Source: Saposhnikovia divaricata (lineage: Eukaryota; Streptophyta; Magnoliopsida; Apiales; Apiaceae). Taken from it: a DNA stretch of 64,000 bases. A program made the translations under genes and the position numbers. The stretch spans positions 105,088,501-105,152,500 of the forward strand of contig CM071598.1 of assembly GCA_036435485.1 (NCBI GenBank), written 5' to 3'. A model generated the notes under the pieces. That model ran no database searches and had not been told where the DNA came from. It saw nothing but the letters and a program-made list of their open reading frames with translations. Below are positions 22,101 through 32,254 of this stretch, one piece after another; positions within the stretch are counted from its first letter, which is position 1; every line of letters starts with the position of its first letter.

Positions 22101-24896
22101 AAGGTTCGCGTCAAGCATCTTATCAATTTCTTCATCAATCGCTTTTTGCCTATCAGGAGCAAAATTCCTTCTCTTTTGCATCTTTGGGATAGCATCTTTG
22201 TGAACATTCAACTTGTGCACTGCTACCGATTCATCCAGCCCAGGCATTTCCTTCGGGCTCCAAGCAAATATGTCAGCATATTCTCGTAACAACTTTGTTA
22301 GTCCTTCTTTAAAAACCGAGTCAAGCCCAGCTCCAATGCTTATACGCTTCGTCCCATCTCCAGGCACTAGTTCAATTTTTTCAGTTTCTACGGCGGGCGT
22401 AACCACCGGCATTTCATCTTTTTGCAAACATTTTTTCAAAGAAGCATCCATGCGTTGCTCCTCGGTATCTTGCTCAATGTTTTCAACCATTTGGACATCT
22501 CTCGTCCTCTTTCTCTGATTTCGTTGGTGCTCAAGGTGCCTTTTCCTCTTTTCTTTCCTCCGTTGGGTTGTCCGAGCCCTCCTCGCGTTACTTGGATCAG
22601 TCTGAGCTAAGTTGAGGGCAGAGCCATAATAATACTTCGAAGCCTCCGTATCTCCTTTGATTTCTCCTATTCCCGCTATGGTTGGGAACTTCATTTTTAG
22701 ATGTGTGGTGGAGGTTATCGCTCTCAAACGAGTTAAGGTAGTTCTTCCCAAGATCATGTTGTAGGAGGACGGAGTGTTAACCACGTAGAGTTTGATAATA
22801 TGTTGGGCTTGCCTTGGAGCTGTTCCAAAGAGTATGGGCAGCTTCACTATTCCCACTATGGGGACTGCGTTGTGGCCAAAACCATAAAGTGGTGCCTCTT
22901 CTTCACATCCTTCTAACTTGTCTTCCAACTTTAGCCTTTCCCAACAATGAGTGAAGATTATGTCCACCGATGACCCATTATCGATCAATACTTTCTTGAC
23001 AACATTATTCCGTGTTTCTATGGTGACAACAAGGGCTTCGGTGTTGTAAGGATTGACTCCCTCAAAGTCAGCATCGGAGAAAGTGATAACATCTCCTACC
23101 ATATCATCTTGAGATATTGCCATAACCTCCTGAGTCTCATAGTCTCGGGGAGGGGACTGTGTTCCTCCAATAACTATGTTGACAATATTCTTGTCTATGT
23201 TGGTTTGAGATGTGGAAGGAGTACTTGTGTTGTTTGCATTAGTAACTTGTCGAGGAAGGTATTGGTTGATGAGCCCTTGGCGAACCAATCTCTCGAGGAA
23301 GTATTTGAGGGAGAGACAATTCTCTGTAGTATGACCGTGTGTGGCATGATATTCACAGTGCTTAGAGGAATCTCTATCACCCGGGGCAGTCCAAAGTGGC
23401 TGAGGTGCCTGATAGAAGGGTTTGTTTCGTATTTCTCGCAAAATGTTTGCCCGGGACATACTCAATGCTGTCCACTCCGGCTCAGGTTTACGTGGGGGTT
23501 TTGATGAGATGGGAGAAGAAAGCTTTGTCTTGTCAAAAGTGGGTTTTGGCCTTGGTGGAGCGGGACCATGCGTGGTTTGTACTTGGTGTTCATGGACGGG
23601 CCTTTGGTCGTGGTGAAAGGTGAAACGTTCTTTTTGAATGTAAGGCTTCTGTTGAGGAGGATTTCTTGTTTGTTTCATGACTCTCATAGCCTCCGTCTCG
23701 GTGATGAAGTGTGAAGCTAACTCGTATGCTTTGGCCAATGTGGTTGGCTTATGTTCCATGAGCTTGCAAATATACTTTTCACAATCGTAAGGGTCTAAGC
23801 CCCTTCTCAAATGTACCAATGCTTCTGTTTCATTAACTGACACCACTTTGTTTACCGCTTCCTTGAACCTCTTTAGATAGTTTTCCAGTGTCTCTCCACT
23901 TCTTTGTGCGATAGTTTCAAGGAAGACAGTGTGCACCTCGTGTGGTTGGTTTGCCTTAAACTTATTCAGAAAAGCTTTTTTGAAATCGGCCCATGTGTCA
24001 ATGGTCCTAGGAGGGAGTCTACAAAACCATCTCTAAGCACTCCCTCTTAAGGTAGAGGCAAAGAATCTACAACAAGTTAAATCCCGGTACTCATAGAAAA
24101 GAGCTAGCTGATCAAAATAACTTAAGTGCTCTTCTGGATCTCCATTACCATCATATGAGTCTAAGTTGGGATGTTTCAAATGTGTTTGCTTGCTTTCATC
24201 TTCTAGTCTTTTGGAGAAAGGAGACTCTCCCGGGCCAGCAGAGACTTCTCCTTCAACATTACGCTTTAACTCATTGAGAGTATTGAGGATTTCTTGTTGA
24301 GAGCTTCCAATGCCTCCGATTGGGGTAGGTTCAGGAGTTCTTTCCCTTTCCTTTTCCTGGTAGAACTCATCTTCTAATCTTCTCTTCTCTCTTTCATATT
24401 CTGCCTTTTTCGCTTCTAGCTCATGTCTGAGATCCCGTACTCTTCTGTTTGTCCTCCATGTCTCGGGCCGGTGGTGGTTTTTCCCGTGACGGTCATGGTT
24501 AGTATCTTGGGAAGAGCCAAGGCGAGAAAAGATTGATTTGGTGACCCTCGGTCTTTTGCTACCATTGTTGTTCGCACTATGTGCTTCATCCTCGGGGGGA
24601 GGTTGTTCCCTCCTCCCATTAGAATGAGGAGGGTCATTCTGTTGGTTTGGGTTTTGGAGATTTGCAGCAACATTTAGGAGAAAATTCACTTGATTAGGAG
24701 CGAAACGGGACAGGTCCAAATTGAGAGGAGGATCCTCCTCCCTGGTGCCGATCCTTTGGTGGACGGGTTCGCTGCGGTGGGTGGTACCATGGACTATTTC
24801 TTGTTGAGTTCCTTGGAGTTGTTCTTCAATTTGGTTTGGATCGTTTGGATCAATCGTGGTTCGGGCTTGTAACCTCGTGTTCTTTGACGGTCCCAT
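19114..24896 (-). pseudogene. Gypsy (Tat) gag-pol polyprotein with one amber stop and one frameshift
   Basis: ATG 24896 opens gag. An in-frame TAG at 24033-24035 interrupts the gag core, and the same frame continues directly downstream. The knuckle-like CEYHATHGHTTENC is near 23360-23320. The protease motif is LIDNGSSVDIIF (about 22970). RT carries CIDYTDLNAACPKDPYPLP and YVDDMIVKS. The first RNase H has YLSASNAAVGAVL with the usual catalytic Asp absent. A second RNase H retains FVDGSS, NQAEYEAL and FSDSQIVV. A C10 run (20124-20133) shifts the frame inside the integrase zinc-binding region, after HEGICGDH. Integrase follows with CTQCQ, WGIDIMGPF, VSDNGTQF and QSNGQVE, ending near 19114. A degenerate first RNase H plus a second one is typical of Tat elements. 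No chromodomain is seen. Total capacity is about 1,927 codons. Confidence 0.93.
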
Positions 24897-25009
24897 CTGA
24901 GACAACTTGTTACTAATAATGTCCTGTTACTTCTTGCAATCTGGAAAGGATTAACTTCTTGTTACTTCTTGCAATCTGGAAAGGATGGAGGGTCTTTCAA
25001 AGAGAAAAG

Positions 25010-25028
25010 CCCTCCTTCTAGCGCCAAA
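25010..25028 (-). other. Primer-binding site of the gypsy element
   Basis: Minus strand right after the 5' LTR reads TTTGGCGCTAGAAGGAGGG, the position and style of PBS in plant Tat elements. The cognate tRNA is not assigned. Confidence 0.7.
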
Positions 25029-26065
25029 TGATAATGCTCCTTGCTCCACTCTACTGCACTTTTCCCTCTTCCGGCGGTGTTTGGACGGAGATGTGGTGTT
25101 ACTTTTCCCTCTTCCGGCAGTGTCTGGGCGGAGGTGTGGTGTTGCTGTCGCACCTGTCCCTCTTCCGGCGGTGTTAGGACGGAGACGTGGTGTTGCTATC
25201 GCACCTGTCCCTCTTCCGGCGGCGTTGGGACGGTGATGTGGTGTAGCTGTCGGAAGAGTATCTGCAAAACAATGCTTGACCGGGGGTGGTGGCCGTCAAG
25301 CACCTCCGGCGTAAGAGTAAGTAACTTGGTGGTGGAGAATACGAGAAACAATATCAGAAAGTACAAATTCCGGTGACTGAGAATTTAGAGAGAAAATGTG
25401 AAATGAGAGAGTATGAGAGTGATTGTGAGAAATTTTTAGCCCCTCAAATGTATGAGTTAGCTTGGTATTTATAGAGGGCTGAGCATCCGGTCAGTTCGGT
25501 CCCAAAAAACCGGACCGGTTCGGTTCGGTTTTTTGGGTTCGGACCGGTTTTACTCGACCCTAGTGTTACCTCCTTTTGTCCGGAAGAATGTGCTGGAGGA
25601 AGAATGTGCCTTTTGCCCGGAAGGATGTGCTGGAGGGAGGATGTGCTGGAGGAAGAATGTACCCTAGTGTCTCCTCCTCTTGTCTGGAAGAATGTATCCT
25701 AGTGTCCCCTCCTCTTGTCTGGAAGAATGTATCCTAGTGTCTCCTCCTCTTGTCTGGAAGAATGTATCCTAGTGTCTCCTCCTCTTGTCTGGAAGAATGT
25801 ATCCTAGTGTCCCCTCCTCTTGTCTGGAAGAATGTATCCTAGTGTCTCCCTTCTTGTCTGGAAGAATGTATCCTAGTGTCCCCTCCTCTTGTCTGGAAGA
25901 ATGTATCCTAGTGTCTCCCTTCTTGTCTGGAAGAATGTATCCTAGTGTTACCTCGTCTGGAAGAATGTACCCAAATGTTACCTCCTTTTATCTGGAAGGA
26001 AGATGTTTTTGGGACATGGTTATATCAGGAGGGCAAAAGAGTAATTCTTCGGAAGGGTATTAACA
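25029..26065 (-). repeat. Right (5') LTR of the gypsy element
   Basis: A 1,037-bp LTR. It matches the left LTR except for about nine substitutions and a 16-bp extra unit (GCTGGAGGAAGAATGT) near 25590. It ends TTAACA and is followed by ATATA (26066-26070). Confidence 0.95.
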
Positions 26066-26098
26066 ATATATTATTCTAAATAACCAACGTGTGGTTTT

Positions 26099-26894
26099 TT
26101 TTTTTGACGAAATGCATAGAATTATATTACTGGATCAAAACCAACTCAAAATAAAACAGCGGGACAAACCCCCGACTGTCGATACAACCAGGTTGAAAAA
26201 CAAATAAATTGTTTCCTGATCGTTTAACACATTGAACTTAAAAGTTCTTGAAACTAAAAACGAATTCAAAGACCTCCTAGGCGATCCAAACTGCGCCAAC
26301 ATCCCTGAAAGCAGCGGTATCACAATTGACCACATCACATAAGAACCATTGATACCCCAGTGTTCAGAAGCCTCAGTTACATAAACTGAGGTTAGAGGAA
26401 CGACACTCCAGCTATCTACATGCTGGATACCAGCTATAGACATACCGAACATGGGAATCCCCAAATGATGAGCAACACCCCAGCTATCTACATGCCGGAT
26501 ACCAGCTATAGACATGCCGAAAGTTAAAACCCCAAAAATATGATGAACAATCTTTGGGTGTGAGTGGTGAGCTCTTGCAATAAATGTCACCGTCCCAGCT
26601 TCGATGCGAACTATCCAGATCCCCAAAGACATCAGTAAAATCATTCTCAACAGATCAAGCACCAAACAGAAACAGACATAATTAATCAAAGACATAAAAA
26701 AACACTCCAAAAAGAGAGACAAACGACCACTCCAAAAGGAGAGACACACAAACACCCAATTAAATTGGGTTTTATTGAGATGAAAAGCAAGAAAGATGAC
26801 CTCCGACCGGTGGATAAACCACCGCCGGAGGGGAGGAACTCACTCGGGAAAAGACAAGCAGAGAGAGAAAAAAAAAACTTTCGGTGAGACGGCT
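26099..26894 (-). mobile_element. LINE/SINE-like retroposon with poly(A), inserted in the copia LTR
   Basis: It is flanked by a long direct repeat ACCAACGTGTGGTTTT (26083-26098 and 26895-26910). On the minus strand it begins AGCCGTCTCACCG and ends TTCGTCAAAAAA, that is, a poly(A) tail (part of the T run at 26095-26104). A long target duplication with a poly(A) 3' end identifies non-LTR retrotransposition. The 5' part holds a GC-rich near-palindrome (26800-26831). A 206-codon minus-strand ORF (26755-26135) contains a 72-bp tandem duplication (about 26408/26480) and no domain I recognise, so it is not called as a gene. It could be a non-autonomous LINE derivative. Confidence 0.8.
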
Positions 26895-26910
26895 ACCAAC
26901 GTGTGGTTTT

Positions 26911-27046
26911 AAACACAAAAAGCAAACTAAACTCCTAAAACCTAGCATCTATCCTATCCATTAGTTATTTAAAAAAAAACAACTAACAAACTAATTAACT
27001 ATTTTTTTTAAAAAACAATTCAACTAATTTTGAATTATTCTCAACA
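26911..27046 (-). repeat. Right LTR of the gag-only copia, last fragment
   Basis: Completes the split LTR and ends TTCTCAACA at 27046, directly followed by the host target CTACT. The middle fragment, 26071-26098, lies between the gypsy element and the retroposon. Confidence 0.88.
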
Positions 27047-27051
27047 CTACT

Positions 27052-29124
27052 TGCTGTTCATTGAACACCTCAATAAACAGAAAGCCAAGGATCCAATGAC
27101 TCGGCTATCAATTTAAAGGACAATTATATTTTGGCACCAGAGAGACATATTCACTTATGGATTCTTTGCACTTCTGAAGATAATCACTATATCTGATGGA
27201 CCCTTGCTTCTTACGCTTTCATTCAAGTTTCTGAAGGTAAAGGAAGTTTTGAACACGAGGGCTATATATTAGCTTTATTGCTTTTCTTTTCAAAGAATTT
27301 GGAATATTTGTCACAAAGACAATGGTACTTTAGAAGCAGACTAATTGGTGTAAAAATTAAGTCTTTGCTAACTAGAGATGTTCAAAAAGTCTGAAGCCCG
27401 ATATCCGGCTCGGCCTGATCCGAAAAAAGCCCGAAAAGCCCGGCCCGAAAAAAGCCCGGCCCGAGGGCCTAAGACGGACCTCTGATTTGTCATCAAGCCC
27501 GGCCCGGCCTGAAGCCCAAAAAGCCCAGTTAAAAGCCCGGATAAAGCCCGGTTCGGCCCGGATAAAAACCCGGGCTTTTTTAAATATCAGGATAAAAATT
27601 TGATTTTTTATAGATAAAATCTAAAATTATATAATATTTTTGATTAATTTTAAGAATATTAAACTTAGAATTAGAGGGAATGTGATTGATCATGAGATTA
27701 GGAAGAATCAACAATATACAAGACAAACTCTTCTTTAAAGAAGACTAATTGAGTGTAGAAGATGTGCTTCTCGAAATAGCCATATGCGAGAAGATTTATA
27801 TGACTAACGGTTGCCTTAAGTCATAACGCAGATTATGAGTAAACAATTCTTGAGTTGCAGTGATGTTTTATGATAAAACAAGTATTATGCTAGTAATTTT
27901 TTATTATTAGATTTCGTGGTGTCTCTTTTTATGTATTCTAGATTATAGAAGTTTAAGGACGTAAATATTTAGAGGTTGTTTCTTTAGTAAGATTTTATTT
28001 TTTTTGTATATTAATATATTAGCTTTGCAAAAAAAAAAACCCGGCCCGGCTCGGCCCAATCCGGCCCGGCCCGAGAGCCTAAAACGGGTCTTATATTTTA
28101 GAGAAAGCCCGACCCGGCCCAATTTTTTAAAAAACCCAGCCCGACCCGATTGTTAAAAAGCCCGGACTTTTTAAAGCCCAGATAAAACCTGGCCCGAAGG
28201 GCTTTTTGTGCATCTCTATTGCTAACAGCAGCCATTTACAAGAAGCAACTGAGATTATCCAATGCTGCAAAAACAATGCACTCAGCTGGTGAAATAATGA
28301 ACTATGTTACTGTTGATGCATATAGGATTGGAGAGTTATCTTTCTGGTTTCATCAGTTGTGGACAACAAGGCTTCAACTCTGATTCGCTCTTGTAATCCT
28401 TTACCGTGCAGTTGGTCTTGCTACAGTTGCATCATTGTCTGCAATAGTAATTACTGTTCTTTCCAGTGCCCCCCTTGCTAAGTTACAACACAAATTCCAG
28501 TCTAAGCTTATGGTAGCACAAGATGAGAGGATCAAGTTTAGTTCAGAGGCTCTTGTGAATATGAAGGTTCTGAAACTCTATGCGTGGGAGACTCATTTCA
28601 AGAATGCCATTAAAAAATTGAGGACAGTGGAGTATAAATGGTTATTAATTGTCCAGTTGCTTAGGACATATAATAGCTTTCTTTTCTGGTCGTCCCCCGT
28701 GTCGGTCTCTGAAGCTACTTTTGGAGCTTGCATCCTTGGAGTTCCACTATATGCAAGAAATGTGTTCACTTTTGTTGCAACATTACGTCTGGTCCAGGAT
28801 CCTGTGAGATGTATTCCTGATCTGATTGGGGTTGTTATTCAGGCAAAAGTTGCATTTATGAGAATTTTAAATTTTTTAGAGGAACCTGAACCGGATACTT
28901 CAAAAATCCGGCACAATGGGAACAGAAAAAATGCAAACTGCAACATTGTAATTAAGTCAGCAGATCTCTCATGGGAGGAGAATACAGTGAAGCCAACACT
29001 CAGAAACATCAATTTAGAGGTCATAGTGGGTGAAAAGGTTGCTATATGTGGAGAGGTTGGATTAGGCAAATCGACACTTCTTGCGGCAATTCTTGGAGAG
29101 GTTCCAAATATTAATGATGGAACT
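27052..29124 (+). pseudogene. ABCC pseudogene, first-exon part 2: TMD1 and Walker A of NBD1
   Basis: Reading resumes after the 23-kb insertion with LFIEHLNKQKAKDPMTR, in phase with the bases before it. TAA at 27114-27116 and a one-base loss near 27213 follow, then a hAT insertion (27373-28218), then TGA at 28381-28383. From 28384 to 29124 the frame is open: TMD1 (FQSKLMVAQDE, LVNMKVLKLYAWETHFKNAI, NSFLFWSSPV, RLVQDP) and NBD1 Walker A GEVGLGKST, ending at the donor ACT|GTAAGT. Two residues are missing in FGACILGVPLYA compared with the usual spacing of the family. Confidence 0.93.
27373..28218. mobile_element. Non-autonomous hAT element in the ABCC exon
   Basis: An 846-bp element with an exact 8-bp target duplication TTGCTAAC (27365-27372 and 28219-28226). 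It has short terminal inverted repeats TAGAGATGTTCAAAAAG and TAGAGATGCACAAAAAG. The subterminal regions are packed with CCCGGCCCG-type motifs in both halves, as in hAT transposase-binding regions. There is no transposase ORF; the centre is AT-rich. Confidence 0.92.
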
Positions 29125-29308
29125 GTAAGTTCTGACTTCCTGTTCCACTTCTCCCAAAGAGATGTACAAGTTTAAGGAGGACTGCTCTTTGAATGTCTTT
29201 GGAATTTAGTTGTTATTAAATATCTGCCAAATGAATTTTTAAATATTAATTGGCTAATTGGCTTCAACCTTAAAAATAGTTACTAATTACTATGCTCCAC
29301 CTTGACAG

Positions 29309-29813
29309 ATGCAAGTATATGGGAATATTGCCTATGTTCCGCAGTCGGCATGGATCCAGACAGGAAGTGACTGCATGGATCCAGACAGGAAGTATACGAG
29401 AAAATATTCTTTTCGGATCTAATCTGGATCACAAGAAATACCAAGAAACATATTAAAAGTGTTCATTGGTAAAGGACCTTGAGCTTCTACCACATGGCGA
29501 TCTCACTGAAATTAAGGAAAGAGGAGTGAATGTAAGCGGTGGGCAGAAGCAGAGAATTCAGCTTGCTCGTGCGCTCTATAAAGATGCAGACATATATCTC
29601 TTAGATGATGCATTCAGTGCCATGGATGCACATACTGCCACCAGTTTATTCAATGCGCGTACCTTACCTGCTACACCAGCGAATTTATATATTTTGTATT
29701 CTTGCTCAGGTTAAATTTAAAGCTCGGAATATGTAATGTACACTCTCTCTGGGAAAACCGTCTTACTTGTGACTCACCAAGTTGATTTCCTTCCTGCATT
29801 TGATTCTGTTCTG
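29309..29813 (+). pseudogene. ABCC pseudogene, signature and Walker B of NBD1
   Basis: Exon 29309-29654 starts MQVYGNIAYVPQSAWIQTGS and then repeats 21 bp after a 4-bp spacer, a 25-bp frame-shifting insertion. TAA at 29454-29456 follows. Further on, VNVSGGQKQRIQLARALY (signature) and IYLLDDAFSAMDAHTA (Walker B, D-loop) are intact. The donor after FN is GC rather than GT, and the next exon (from about 29727, EYVM) lacks an AG directly before it. The H-loop LLVTHQVDFLPAFDSVL closes the block at 29813. Confidence 0.92.
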
Positions 29814-30336
29814 GTGAGCTGAATATTTCATACCCCGCACTTCATAATATCATTATCTGGTTATATTAACGCACCTCATTAAAGGGCCAGAACTTGAAAA
29901 CACGTACTATTTTAAATTCTGAAATCTGTTGTACTTCTAAATTATTTCATATTATATACTCCCACAGATGGCTCAAGTCTGACCACGCACATGGTGCCCT
30001 CTCCATAGTTTTAAGAATTCTTAAAATTTATTATATTTGCACATTCGAAGAACATTAGTAATTCAATTTAAAGTGTGTGCTTAACAGATAATATTTATCA
30101 GTGAGCACGTGTTTCTACCATATATATCTTTGTGCATGACTAGGAAGAGAAATGATAGATGATATTATATTAATGGAAGTCGACGAAATATTTTTAAGAG
30201 TACAGTTCTTAACATTTATACCAATTAAAACCTTAACTTTCCCTTCAAAGTTTTCTTCCTGGAGAGTGTAGAGGTATAAGTCATTAACTTGATGCTCTAA
30301 TTGATCAGCATTTTAAAATATGTTCAATGCTGACAG

Positions 30337-31196
30337 TTGATGTCACTAGGGGAAATTTTGCATGCTGCTCCTTACCATCTACTGATGGCATCCAGAAGAG
30401 ATTTACAAGATTTGGTCGATGCACATAAAAGAACTGCTGGTGCTGAGAGGCTTCTGGAGTTAAATCCTTCCCAGGAGCGTGAAAGTGTTTATATAGAAAT
30501 TGGAAGGACATACATCGAGAAGAAATCTCAAGCTTCCGGAGATGATCAGTTAATTAAGCAAGAGAAGCGAGAAGTTGGAGATGCAGGTCTTAAACCATAT
30601 ATACAGTATATAAATCAGAACAAAGGCTTGCCTCTGCTCTCGTTGGCTATTATTTTGCATTTTGCTTTTGCGACCAGTCAGATGTTACAGAATTTCTGGA
30701 TGGCTGCAAATGTTAAAAATCCTGAAGTCAGCACTTTAAGATTAATTCTAGTGTATTTGGTTATTGGATTAATATCCACATTGTTTCTATTTAGTAGATC
30801 TTTGGCTTCAGTATTTTCTGGTCTGCAGTACTCGAAGTCTATGTTCTCACACTTATTAGAATCTCTTTTCCGTGCTCCAATGTCTTTTTATGACTCTACA
30901 CCTCTGGGAAGGATACTGAGCCGGGTAAGTCCTTGGGCAGTTTCTTTGATTTTTCGTTTTCTTTTACCACCAAGGACATGTTTTAGCTCTTAATCTGTTG
31001 TGGACATCATTAATTTTTTTACAGGTCTCAGCTGATTTAAGTATTGTTGACGTCGACCTCCCTTTCAGCTTGATGTTTACTGTTACAGCCACCACTAACA
31101 CTTTTTCTAATATTGGAGTGTTAGCTGTTGTTACTTGGGAAGTCCTATTTGTTGCCATCCCAATGGTTTATGTTATCCTCTTGCAGGTAAAACACC
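30337..31196 (+). pseudogene. ABCC pseudogene, linker and start of TMD2
   Basis: Exon 30337-30924 is fully open for 196 codons: LMSLGEILHAAPYHLL, the linker with GAERLLELNP, then TMD2 helices (LPLLSLAIILHFAFATSQM, LILVYLVIGLISTLFLFS) and SFYDSTPLGRILSR at a normal donor. Exon 31025-31196 continues with VSADLSIVDVDLPFSLMF and ends at a normal donor. This is the best preserved part of the relic. Confidence 0.92.
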
Positions 31197-31825
31197 TGCA
31201 AACTGTGTACATGGAATCGCATTATAGTTTTCTTTAGTCACATGAATCTGTCATATCTGAATCTTGACAGGAAATGTTTACTAACATAGGTGCTGGGCTA
31301 TTTCTTCTATTAGTAAAAGAAGATAAGGATTAATAACATAAAAGTGCACTATTGTTCTATTCAACTTGGAGTATTTAGAGGATGATTCTTAATTGTAAAG
31401 ATTATACTGTCCCTGGTTGTTATATGGATGAAATCTGATTTCTGCAAAATAATTTTCATAAAATCTACGGCTTTTACTCCCTCTATAATTCTAGCAAAAT
31501 GGTTGGATATATATACAAAGCCGTTTTCTCCTTTAACTTCTTTTCTTAGCTAAATAATTCAATGTTGAGTGCAAGAAACAGATGATACAATGAAGCTTGG
31601 TCCATAATTACTTTCTTAAGTGGATTAATTCATCTACTACTAAAATAGCAAAGACCCTAAACCAAGGGATACAGTACAATCTCCAGTAACACATATTCAA
31701 ATATGTTTGCTGCACTTGTAGTTGTAGTGTAGTTCGATGAAATTTTAGTTCTTTAATTTGGATTTTATATTTGAATTATCTTGTTCATCTTTTGTATACT
31801 TTTTTGTGGCCATCACTACAAACAG
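31197..31825. other. ABCC pseudogene intron
   Basis: A 629-bp AT-rich intron between normal GT and AG sites, with no other feature seen. Confidence 0.8.
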
Positions 31826-32254
31826 AGATACTACTTTCGCTAGCTGGAGCTATGACAATCAGAGCTTTTAACGAGGACAATAGATTCTTTTTAAAGAACC
31901 TTGACCTAATTGACACAATGCAAGCCCATACTTGCACAATTTTGCAGCAAATGAGTGGTTGATCCAACGTCTGGAAACACTCAGTGCCACTGTTCTTTCT
32001 TCCTCAGCACTTTGCATGGTTTTGCTTCCTCCTGGAACTTTCAGCTCTGGTCAGTACTGGTTTGAACTATTTTTACAATTTTGTTATCCAGAGATGTTAT
32101 AAACTTGCGTTCTTGTTTCATAATATCCGGTTAAAAAAATTTCGACAGTTCTATTTGATGTTTCTTCTGTATGCATACCACTACTTTATTCTGGACCTTG
32201 CAGGATTCATCGGAATGTCTTTGTCCTACAGCCTTTCATTAAACTCCTCATTGG

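Larger units (their letters stand above)
5004..26065 (-). mobile_element. Ty3/gypsy retrotransposon, Tat lineage, with antisense extra genes
   Basis: This element spans 21,062 bp including a nested copia; about 15.8 kb without it. LTRs are 5004-6024 and 25029-26065, with TGATAATG...TTAACA ends and an ATATA target duplication. On the minus strand the order is 5' LTR, PBS, gag, protease, RT, RNase H, second RNase H, integrase, a long non-pol region and 3' LTR. Two consecutive RNase H domains and antisense extra ORFs after integrase are hallmarks of the plant Tat lineage (Ogre/Retand/TatI-III). By eye the LTRs differ by about 9 substitutions in 1,021 aligned bases plus one 16-bp tandem-unit difference, so insertion was recent. 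Gag-pol carries one in-frame stop and one frameshift, so this copy is probably not autonomous now. Confidence 0.95.
3598..27046 (-). mobile_element. Gag-only Ty1/copia element (TR-GAG type) carrying nested insertions
   Basis: The element is bounded by the exact target duplication CTACT (3593-3597 and 27047-27051) inside ABCC coding sequence. Its LTRs start TGTTAGG and end CTCAACA. The left LTR is 3598-3819; the right LTR starts at 4931 and is split by later insertions, ending at 27046. The internal region (3820-4930) is only 1.1 kb. On the minus strand a primer-binding site for initiator Met tRNA (TTGGTATCAAGAGC) abuts the right LTR and a purine tract (AAGAGGGAA) abuts the left LTR, so the element is minus-oriented. 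It encodes only a gag relic, so it depended on enzymes from other elements. By eye its LTRs differ at roughly a tenth of positions, making it much older than its nested guests. Confidence 0.93.

Noticed and set aside
26135..26755. 206-codon minus-strand ORF as a host gene
   Set aside because: It lies wholly inside a retroposon with target duplication and poly(A) and has no recognised domain. It is reported as a finding instead.
28435..29175. ABCC half-transporter as a functional truncated gene
   Set aside because: Stops and frameshifts occur on both sides, and the open piece starts in the middle of TMD1 with no membrane entry or second NBD.
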